Shown in pieces: positions 1-7,515 of a stretch of DNA of 13,862 nucleotides. The notes beneath the pieces were generated by a model, which was not told the origin of the DNA, ran no database searches, and saw nothing but the letters and a program-made list of their open reading frames with translations. Position 1 is the stretch's first letter. Every line of letters starts with the position of its first letter. The stretch covers positions 1 through 13,862 of the forward strand of contig JAAMXP010005306.1 of NCBI GenBank assembly GCA_019693395.1. The letters run 5' to 3'. Source of the stretch: Ettlia oleoabundans. Taxonomy: Eukaryota > Chlorophyta > Chlorophyceae > Chlamydomonadales. Made by a program: the position numbers and the translations under genes.

Positions 1-2371
1 ACCCAACCCGCCACCACCACCCAGGCCACCACCGCCACCCAAACCACGACCGCCACCACCCAAACCACAGCCGCCGCCACCCAAGCCACGGCCGCCGCCG
101 CCGCCACCCAGCGCACGTGAGTTGGCAGCTGCTGGCAGCCATGCCCCACAGGCACCCAGCTGCACCTGCCCCCTGCAACCCCTCACACATGTAACCAGCC
201 TGTCGCCCTGGCCCTCAAATCAGAGATAGTATACCCCGGCACCAACGTTACCACCATCACCAACAAACGTTACCCCCCCCCCCCCCCCCTCACACGCACA
301 TGCGCCCCCCACCCACACGCCCCGCCCCAACCCCCACCCCCGCAGCCTTCTGGTCAGCGCCCCCCATGGTGCCCTACAGCAGCCCCTACACCACAGCACT
401 CATAGAGCGGGTGTGCCCCTGCGGCCGCATCATCTCCTACCGCTTCAGCATGAGCAACGAGGGTGAGCACTGCTTGGCTGATGCCTGCCTTGCCCTGGTG
501 GAGCGGGCTGGTTTGGGCTTGGGGTTCTTGAGTCATGTTGCTGTCCCTGCAGGCATGCTGCTGAGCTTAAAGCCGATGCAGGAGGCTGGTCTAAGCCGGG
601 GCTGGGCCGGGCTGGGGCTGCATGGGGAGCACTGCTGTTTCCATCAACAAGCAAGGCAGTACGACCGATGCCCTGCCCATCAGCTGTGCGTGCCATGCAT
701 GCTGTGCAGGCGAGGGGTACCTAGCTGGCGACATGGCGGTGGTGCGGTTCCTGACTGGCCTGGAAGTCACCTGCCCCAACCAAGTACTGGAGGTATGCTT
801 GCCCGCCACTCCTTGGCCACATCCTGGATCTGCTGTCGCAGGGCACGCTTGAGTTCTAAGTTCTAAACCACATACAGCCAAGCTAAGCCGGTGACAGTAA
901 CACGCTGTGCAAGCAACCGTAGTGGCTCAAAGTTGTTTTACAGCTTACAAGAGACTGCGCACCATAGCATGCATGCGCACAGCAGTGCGGATGAGATCAG
1001 CAGATGCAAGCTCTTCTCCTCCATCTGCTGCCTGCAGGTAGTTGCGCTCAAGGACAGCGACGTCCCGCTGCTCACTGCGACCCCCACCATAGCCGACGGT
1101 TTTGGGTGCGTGCCCTCTCTGCTGCTGTGCTGCCTCTCCTTCGCTCTGCACTCGCTGGCCTGCGTTCCACTGGTCACAACTGCAATTGCAGTGAAACAAA
1201 CACTCTCCTGGCCGCAGCAGTGAGGTGTCCTCTGCAGTATGGCAGGCGGCGCTGCTGATGGCGTTTTGCAGGGGCAGCAGCTCAAAGAGCTGCATCTGTA
1301 TTTGCAGCCCTGCTGTTGGACTTGCCAGGCGGTTTATAAACGGCGCACACACACGTGTCCGTGCTGTGCCCCTGGTGTGTCAGTCTGCCAGCTCCCAGCA
1401 GCAACCACCTTGCTCAGGCCGTGCATGCTAGGTGGTTTTGGTTTTTTTTTGTCAGTATGTTTTCAGGTGCCTCCCGTCAGATCCTGTTCCGTGGGTGCGT
1501 GTGCAGGCTGATCAGGGGTCAAGGCCACGAAGCAATTACGATGCTGTACGGCCAGGGCGAACCAGTGTACAACTTTGGAGGTGAGTGAATTTGCAACGCA
1601 TTTGGCCCTTTCTCGTTGCTCCTTTCCTTCCCTGCCCACCCCTCGTAACACAAAAGGCAGCAGGAGGTGAATGAGGACACCGGGCCGGGCGCCTGCCTGC
1701 CCCCAGCTTCTGCTTATGTGTGGCACCTGCCCTTTGGCCCTCATCTTTTGTTTAAGCTTGCGCCCCTTATGCGGTTGTCGAGGCTGTGCCCACGCTCTGC
1801 TGCGCTGTCCGAGGATTGAGCTTCGTAGTAACGGGAACCGCAGCTTGCGCTGTTGCGCTGTTGAGGCAGGTCACTAAAAAACATCACCTACATACCTTGT
1901 GCAAGCAGTGTTGTTACCTGCTGTGGTTGACACATCAACTGGCTGTCTGTGGTGTGCAGGGGGAGCAAACACAAGGGACCCCACCTTTTCTTACGAGTGC
2001 CCCCAAGGTGTGAAGCTGCCAGCACATGCAGTACTTGTTTGTTTCTTGTGCACCTTTGCTGTACATGCAGTCGTGTTCATGGTTCAACTGTTTGAGAGGT
2101 TGCCTTGCTGCCACCCTGGCGCTTGTGCAGGCTGGGCGATCAAGGGTGTTTCTGTGGTGTATGAGACCCCCGCACCCCAGGTGGCCCCCTTTGTGGTGGA
2201 GCGCATCTTCAACCTCAGGGTAAGCTGCACCGCGGTTTGGTTGAAGCAGCACCCACTCCATCACATGCCGGGCAACTGAGATGTGGGGATGGGGCCTGAT
2301 GGCAGTCAGCAGCGTGCGTGGGGGGGGGGCGGGGCGGCGGGGCGGCGCGCGCTTATACTTGGCAGGACTGA
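1..2371 (+). CDS. Proline-rich linker plus Cys/Gly beta-rich domain protein, 5' truncated (multi-exon)
   Basis: The 3' part of a spliced gene that enters from the left edge. Phase-consistent exons: 2-116, 346-462, 710-792, 1038-1105, 1507-1580, 1960-2007, 2131-2219 and a last exon from 2366 that stops at 2369-2371. All introns visible are GT-AG. Exon 1 encodes runs of 3-5 Pro separated by Lys/Arg/Gln, like the rod linkers of volvocine extracellular-matrix proteins. The rest is about 160 residues with VCPCG, EVTCPN and YECPQGWAIKGVSVVY motifs, a Gly-rich stretch (GFGG, YNFGG) and alternating hydrophobic strands. The CPxG...IxG pattern recalls jacalin or VMO-I beta-prism folds, but I do not recognise a specific family. 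An alternative last exon at 2479-2508 would end in APLDQC instead. The start and any signal peptide lie outside the window. The protein is probably secreted or in the cell wall (inference). The exon chain is well supported; the function is not. Confidence 0.6.
2..116 (+). repeat. Degenerate CCGCCACCC-type tandem repeat encoding a poly-proline linker
   Basis: Imperfect repeats of about 9-15 nt, built from CCG/CCA/CCC codons with AAA/AAG, CGA/CGG or CAG interruptions, give units such as PPPPKPR and PPPKPQ in frame 2. The tract ends at a GTGAGT donor at 117. Such Pro-rich rods are usually hydroxyproline O-glycosylated in algal wall proteins (family knowledge). The left end is cut by the window. 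Confidence 0.75.
273..289 (+). repeat. Homopolymer of 17 C inside an intron
   Basis: An uninterrupted C run lies in intron 117-345. The downstream part of the same intron, up to the acceptor at 341-345, is also very C-rich. It could serve as an extended pyrimidine tract. Runs like this are also prone to sequencing and assembly length errors, but being intronic it does not affect the reading frame. Confidence 0.9.
2319..2352 (+). repeat. G-rich low-complexity tract (GGGGCGG units)
   Basis: A run of nine G is followed by GGGGCGGC-type units and then alternating CG. It sits in the last intron of the left-hand gene, just before the acceptor at 2361-2365. It could form a G-quadruplex on the transcribed RNA. 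No coding role is seen. Confidence 0.7.
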
Positions 2372-2926
2372 ACAGGTGAGTCACCAGAAATGAACCCCGC
2401 TTTCTGCTCTGCTGCTTAGTTATCATATCAGCGCGGGCTGCCCTCCTTTCCCCTTACCTCCCGGTGTGATGCATGCAGGTTCGCTGCGCCCCTTTGGATC
2501 AATGCTGACCGGTGCTGACGACTATACCAGTCACCACCTTGTGATGCGCCCTTGTGGACCCTCAACACTTGACATTGACCTGTGTGCTCAGTCCTACTGG
2601 GTTTTCCTGCCAGCACTGCTTTTTTGATCTGCAATGCGATCCTCTTTCTGCTGCATGCCGCTTGTGTACCTCTTACCTGCCTGTTTGCTTGCTTGCTTCC
2701 TCGTTGACCGACTGCAACAAGCACTCATGCATTCCTGCAAACCATACCAGTATTGGTTTCTGTTACCGCACTGCGTGTCCTGGCTCTTTGCCTCTGTGCC
2801 GCAGCATCAGAGCCTGGGCTGTGCATCTGTACCCATGGCCACATGTGATTGGTCCCCTGGTCTCCAAAGGCCAGCTGTCACAACTTGCCCTTCCACATCA
2901 CAAGATTCAGCTTGGCCATCGTCATT
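2372..2926 (+). other. Probable 3' untranslated region of the left-hand gene
   Basis: About 560 bases without a convincing exon. Open frames such as 2554-2931 and 2634-2996 have no recognisable domain and are rich in Cys, Ser and Leu, as random CT-rich DNA would give. The stretch ends at a TGTAA signal. Long 3' UTRs are normal in chlorophytes. A second candidate last exon (2479-2508) falls at its start. Confidence 0.45.
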
Positions 2927-2931
2927 TGTAA
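2927..2931 (+). terminator. TGTAA polyadenylation signal, plus-strand gene
   Basis: TGTAAC reads on the plus strand from 2927. It is the canonical green-algal poly(A) signal and is the first one downstream of the proposed stop at 2369-2371. It lies about 140 bp from the opposing gene's signal, consistent with a convergent pair. Confidence 0.55.
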
Positions 2932-3070
2932 CGCCATGTGTGCCGTTTGCATTCATGTGTGGACTGGCTCAGAACTGGAGGTCTCAGCGGCGGTAGCCTA
3001 GATTAGGCAGACCACTTGCATTGAAGTGTGTCTTGTGGGTGGAGGGAGGGGCGGAGTGGGACCCGCTGTG

Positions 3071-3076
3071 GTTACA
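3071..3076 (-). terminator. TGTAAC polyadenylation signal of the ankyrin/U-box gene
   Basis: GTTACA on the plus strand is TGTAAC on the minus strand, about 100 nt past the TAA stop at 3178-3180. Another TGTAA overlaps the stop codon itself (AATGTAAGG on the minus strand) but would leave no 3' UTR, so this one is the better candidate. Confidence 0.6.
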
Positions 3077-3177
3077 GTATCCATACAAGACTAGCATGCA
3101 ATCAGTTGGAAACATCGCAGGCACCTCACACACTCCACAAGCACGTGGTAAAGCCTTTGACCTGAGCGGCAGCGCCC

Positions 3178-5238
3178 TTACATTGACGCGCCCATGAGGG
3201 TGGCGGTCAGGCTGCGGACTGCATGGTTTGGTACCAGCTCTGTGTGCAGCAGCGGCAGGTTGGTGAGGGGTGATGTGGGGGGCTGCCCTGCTGCCTGATG
3301 CCTGGCGATCCAGGCTGCAGCAAAGAACCTTTGGGAGCGAGGATCAGTGGAGCGGGGGGCAGAGGCACTTGATTGATTCACCATCCACACCAACAGAGTG
3401 GACACCAATAGAGGCTGTACTAAGCTGTAGCGGCAAGAGAGAATAGGCCAGTGCCCAACACACACCACAGCTGCCAGGCCCACATGTATCTGCAATGGCA
3501 ACCCGCTTGTACGTGTGTGAGTCAGCAGCCAGTACAAGGTCCCGCATGGGTTCCTGGGTGATGGGGCAGTACAGCTCGGGTGGCAGCACCCAGGCACCAC
3601 TTGTACTGCCGTCATCAGCACTACAACTGTTGTTGTTGCTGCTGCTGCTGAAGCCAACAGCCCTGCAGACTTGCTCACTTGCTGATTCAGCAGCTGGCAT
3701 GCGCAGCAGCAGCGGAAGGGGCAGCCGCACAGGCAGCACTACCGCCGAGCTTCCGCCGCCAACAAGTGACGCAGCACGCATAGACATTTGGGAGGGCTGC
3801 CGTGCTTCCTGGCACTCCGCAATGCCCATCAGGTGCAGCAGCTGCTCAACCTTACCTCCACGGCATGGCTGCTGCTAATGCCGCTCCTCAACGATGGAAC
3901 GGTTGCCCAACCCCTGCGCGCTGCCTGCACCTTGTCCCACCTGCCGCTCAGCTGTTGCTCCCAGCAGTGGTGCCGCCGATGGCACGATTGTGTGCCTCCT
4001 GCTGCCGACTAAATCATACTCTAGCTTGCCTGTTGGCTCGCTGACATCTAAGGTGGTGGGCGCTGCTGCCGCATGGGTGGCAGCTAAGTCTAAATCTGCT
4101 CCTAGCTGCTGCACCGCAGCGGCACCGCCACCTGTGACGCCAGGTGCTGACGCCAGCTCCTTGCTTGGGGAGTTGACAGCCTACTATTCTTCTTGCCCTT
4201 CTTCTTGCCGCCTCCCTTGCGCCCCATGGGGGCCCCATGGTCAGCCGCCTGCTCGGGTGCAACATGCGGACCTGTGCTCAGCTGTTGAATTGGAGCCGTG
4301 CCGCCCTCTGCCCCGCAATCTGTGCTTTTCTCCCTAGCCTGCCGGACTCGACATCGCTTTCCACCTCTCCGCCAGCTGCCAGCTGAGGCAAACTCGCCCA
4401 ATATCTTGACGCCAGCCCCATGCTGCTTGCCAAGGCTGTGCTGTTGCCCTTCCTCCACCTTGCTGCCGCCCTTGGCTGCCTTGGCGTCGGTCGGACCCTT
4501 CTGCTGCTGTGGAGGCAAGCTGCACTGCGCTGCTGCTGCCTGCTTCTGGTGGGCTTTGCGCCGCGCCTCCCTTTCCTCCTCTTCCAACAGCTGACGAGCA
4601 GCCACCTCGGCTGCAGCAACCGCAGCGGCGGCATCAGCTGCTGCCTGAATGCCGACGCTCTGTCCCTGGCGGCCCCCGCCCTCTGACTCTGCATTGGGGT
4701 TGGGGCACGGAAGATGCGAGCCCATCAATATCAAATCTGGCATAAGGGCGAGGTAGTTGTGAGGCCGAGGCCCACTGTTATGCCCAAAGGGGTGAAGCTG
4801 GAATAAACCATGGACTGCACATGGGCAGCTGCTTAGACTTCTGATACAACAAATACTGATCCGGGCATTCCGGCAGCAAGATATCTTCGTACGAAGCACA
4901 GCATCATTACAAAAGTGGGAAGGGCTGCTGCCATGCCGGGCCTCACCGCGCTTTGCACGCTGAGCTCTAGCCTCCCTTCCCATCCCCAGCAGCAGCTCCG
5001 CAGCCTCTGCCTGGCACGCATGCAGAGCCAGCTGCCGCGCCATGCACCCTTTGCTGTTCCTGATGCTCACGTCTGCACCTGCCGCCACCAAGCGCTTAAT
5101 GACGCCGGTGCTGGCTGCAGTGTGGTTGTGAAGTACGGCAAGGTGCAGGCAGGTTTGCCCGCAGCTGTTCCTGGCTGATACGCTGGCCCCATGCTCCAAC
5201 AGGGTTGTCAGGGCAGGCCAGGCATTATGGTCAGGCAT
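3178..5238 (-). CDS. Ankyrin-repeat and U-box domain protein, probable E3 ubiquitin ligase
   Basis: Five-exon model in transcription order: 5238-4947, 4688-4185, 4131-3941, 3874-3484, 3314-3178. This gives 504 residues. Residues 1-90 hold ankyrin repeats: LLEHGASVSARNSCGQTCLH, RLVAAGADVSIRNSKG and a closing helix pair. The middle is Ala/Glu-rich and helical (around LLEEEEREARRKA), followed by a basic patch GRKGGGKKKGKKNS that may act as a nuclear signal. Residues from about 425 to the C-terminus form a U-box: LPPELYCPITQEPMRDLVLA, then SHTYKR, WIARH, SPLTNLPL, LVPNHAV. A U-box recruits E2-ubiquitin without zinc; the ankyrin repeats probably bind the substrate (family knowledge). Exons 1-2 and 4-5 are well supported. 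The 53-nt intron (4132-4184) and 66-nt intron (3875-3940) are inferred to restore frame and skip a TAG. The first ankyrin repeat lacks its first helix, so the true start may lie upstream. Confidence 0.8.
3627..3650 (-). repeat. Trinucleotide repeat coding a Ser/Asn run
   Basis: On the minus strand a run of AGC codons followed by AAC codons encodes SSSSNNN, just upstream of the U-box in exon 4. It is a small microsatellite in a low-complexity linker (Ser/Asn/Asp-rich). On the plus strand it makes a shadow poly-Leu frame, which is not a gene. Confidence 0.75.
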
Positions 5239-5246
5239 GGTGTCAT
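5208..5246 (-). promoter_or_regulatory. Overlapping upstream ORF at the ankyrin/U-box start
   Basis: An ATG eight bases upstream of the chosen start opens a 12-codon frame that overlaps the main frame and stops at 5208-5210. If the chosen ATG is the real one, ribosomes would meet this uORF first, and translation would need leaky scanning or be held low. If not, the coding frame may instead continue from an undetected upstream exon. Confidence 0.35.
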
Positions 5247-7337
5247 GGCCCTCTCACACAACAGCAGCTGGAAATCGCAGCTGCGCAAGCAGGTGGTTAC
5301 TGGCGCAGCAAGCAGGGGGGTGCTTTGGCAATTGCAATAGATATTAGTTTCTGTGGCAGGAAAGCCAGTTTCAATGTGAACAAAACAATCTTGATCAATC
5401 AGTGACTACCGCAAGGGCAAAAGGTGCGCTTTCAGAACAGGGTCTTTATTTGAATCTATGTTTTATGTGCTGCAGCTAGCCACCCACCTGTTGACCAGCA
5501 CTTGGGTAATTGCCGACTCACAAATGCTCCAAACAGTAGAATGTGACGCACTGGCTTTGATTGCTGCTTGCTGCAAGCCCACAAGTTCAGCGGGCACGGC
5601 TCTGCACTGTGGCAGGGTCCTTACCAAATTCTGCACGCAGAGGAGGCAGGAAGCGCAAGCCGGTAACTGTGAGTATGTTTGCTTGACAAATGCAGCTTTG
5701 CTTGGCAATAACCTAGGTTGAGGCCGAGGGCTACATTGCAGTATCTCTTTTTCGCGGTTTCCTTGGGCTTATGTATTGAACGCATGTGCACACGAGTTAT
5801 GCGTCATGACAGTTGCCATGTAACATGCAGATGCATGCGCCAGCTGGAGAAGGCCACCCACCGACATGTCATTGCAGGCGCGAGCCACCTCTCCCAGCGA
5901 GTAGTAAGCTTTTGCTTGACAGTGCAGCGCCTGGGCGCTTTGATTATCCGTATCTTACGCCTGCGGGCCAGGGTGTTTCAGTGTCAACTTAGTTGTGGGA
6001 GCACCATAACAGAAGAGAGAGAGGAAAGAAAGTCGGATGGGTGAGCTGCTACTCATCTGGCATGCAAATGTGGCATGCAAAGAAGTGAATCCGTTCTCTC
6101 AGGATGGCTTGAACAACCAGTGAGCAACAATAGCAGCCAAGACAGCCTTGGATTGATAGCCGACACTATTATAAGCAATTCGCTCGCACCTGGGTGCACA
6201 CTTGTACCGCCCCCTTGTATCACCCCAGCTTCAGCAGGACAGCACCCAGCGCTTGCAGGGGCTTGGCAGAGCCAGGGTGCAGTGCTGCCGCCAGCCGGTA
6301 GAAGACAGCGCCTGCATGGGGCAAGCAAGTGGAACCAAAGTGACGAACTGTGGTGGCTTGCTGACTGTGTTCCTTGCAACCCCATTGCAGTGACGAGGAG
6401 GGACAGGCATGCTAGTGAGAATGAAGCGCCAAGTAAGCCTCATGCCATGCCTACCTTCTCCCAGTTGCTCATTGTGCAGAGGTGGTCGCCTCACTCCATT
6501 GCCGCCGAGACAAATTTGCAGGGGGAGGCCACTGCCGCTGCCGCCATTCGGGCCTTGCGAGCGCCAGACGTTGGAGCCGTCATTGCAGTTCAGACGCGTC
6601 CACTCTGCAACTGCCAATTGTGCAGATGCAGGCAGGCCTCACTTTTGCTCCACAGCAGCAGTCCAAACGTAGGGGACAAGCTCACAGGTCGAGCCGCACT
6701 ACTGTAGACAATCAGCGGCTCACCAGACGGGCTGATAATGCTGCTGGGACGCACCTCTTGTTTTCCAAGGCTGCTAGCAGCCCTGGCGGTCTTTTGCTTT
6801 CAAGTTATGCTCGGCTCGCCAGGACGACTCCACAGTGTACAACCACAGCGTCGATTGCCACAACCTGCTGAAGTGTGCTTACTACCAAGAGAGCAGCAAA
6901 TCAGGAAAGGGAGTTGTTCCAGCTGGGCACTTTGCTGGCCACGGCGACTTTCCCGCCAACAAGTCTTTGTGGCCTAAGTTGTTGCAAAACCTGTGTGCAA
7001 TCTTGTTGCGCTGCCACTAAAATGTTGCGGACTGTGTGATTACAAGACAGATACACAAATGATACACAGGAGCAGCAGCCAAAATGAGAGCGTCTGCTGG
7101 CGGGACGACACATGGAGCGAGGATGCGCGCGGCAAATGACGCCCACAAGCCAGGCAACAACATACGCCATGTGCAAGGCAGGAATCGATGCCACACCGAG
7201 CTGGGTTGTCACTGGCACACAGAACTGCCGGGGATCCAGCCAGTAATATAAACAAAAGATGGCGGCAGGTACATGGGGTTCGGCATGGTTGAAAAAATTT
7301 GAATGCATGCAGACGTAGGTCGGCAAGAAGCCCGATT
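5247..7337. other. Region without a supportable gene
   Basis: About 2.1 kb between the ankyrin/U-box gene start and the 3' end of the saposin gene. Both strands carry medium ORFs (5458-5721, 5718-6044, 6075-6707 plus; 5463-5708, 6231-6617, 6901-7326 minus), but none shows a domain, repeat or signal peptide that I recognise. There is no chain of phase-matched exons. The only plus-strand TGTAA here is at 5819. It should contain the ankyrin/U-box promoter and 5' leader. Short exons of an unknown gene cannot be excluded, especially 6480-6600 and 6823-7020 on the plus strand. Confidence 0.5.
6823..7020 (+). CDS. Candidate orphan terminal exon, function unknown
   Basis: After a CGCCAG acceptor-like site an open frame of 65 codons runs to TAA at 7018-7020. 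Its composition looks protein-like: STVYNHSVDCHNLLKCAYY, then a Gly/His stretch with AGHFAGHGDF and NKSLWP. I do not recognise the family. Arguments against it: the minus strand is also open here, no plus-strand TGTAA follows before the saposin gene, and no upstream exon chain could be fixed. A possible upstream partner is 6480-6590 (RWSPHSIAAETNLQG...). Confidence 0.2.
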   Translation, partial: DDSTVYNHSVDCHNLLKCAYYQESSKSGKGVVPAGHFAGHGDFPANKSLWPKLLQNLCAILLRCH

Positions 7338-7343
7338 GTTACA
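7338..7343 (-). terminator. TGTAAC polyadenylation signal of the saposin gene
   Basis: GTTACA on the plus strand gives TGTAAC on the minus strand, about 175 nt downstream of the saposin stop codon. A second minus-strand TGTAA at 7041-7045 could be an alternative distal site. Confidence 0.6.
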
Positions 7344-7515
7344 TGCGACCAGCAGGCAAGCAGAACATGAGCCGTCAGCGACCGAAGGTGCGGCTCGCTA
7401 GCTGTGACACCCAATAGGGTTGTGGTGCAATGTCCCTAGCAATTGGACGGCCTTGTGTGCAGGCCTATGACATTATGAATGTTGAAGAGGAGTCCGGAGG
7501 CAGCTGCACAAGACC

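Noticed and set aside
3495..3878. Plus-strand ORF with a poly-Leu stretch that looks like a membrane segment
   Set aside because: It is the antisense shadow of the Ser/Asn codon repeat in the U-box exon.
4298..4745. Plus-strand Leu/Cys-rich ORFs
   Set aside because: They are antisense of the Ala/Gln/Glu-rich linker of the ankyrin/U-box gene.
5463..5708. Minus-strand ORF considered as an upstream ankyrin exon
   Set aside because: It has no GxTPLHxA or LLxxGAxxN pattern, and no phase-matched acceptor joins it to exon 1.
5830..5997. Possible subtilase-like fragment (APGRFDYPYLTPAGQGVSVS) on the plus strand
   Set aside because: It resembles the start of some S8 protease domains, but no DTG, HGTHVAG or GTS motif follows in any frame, and the frame stops at once.
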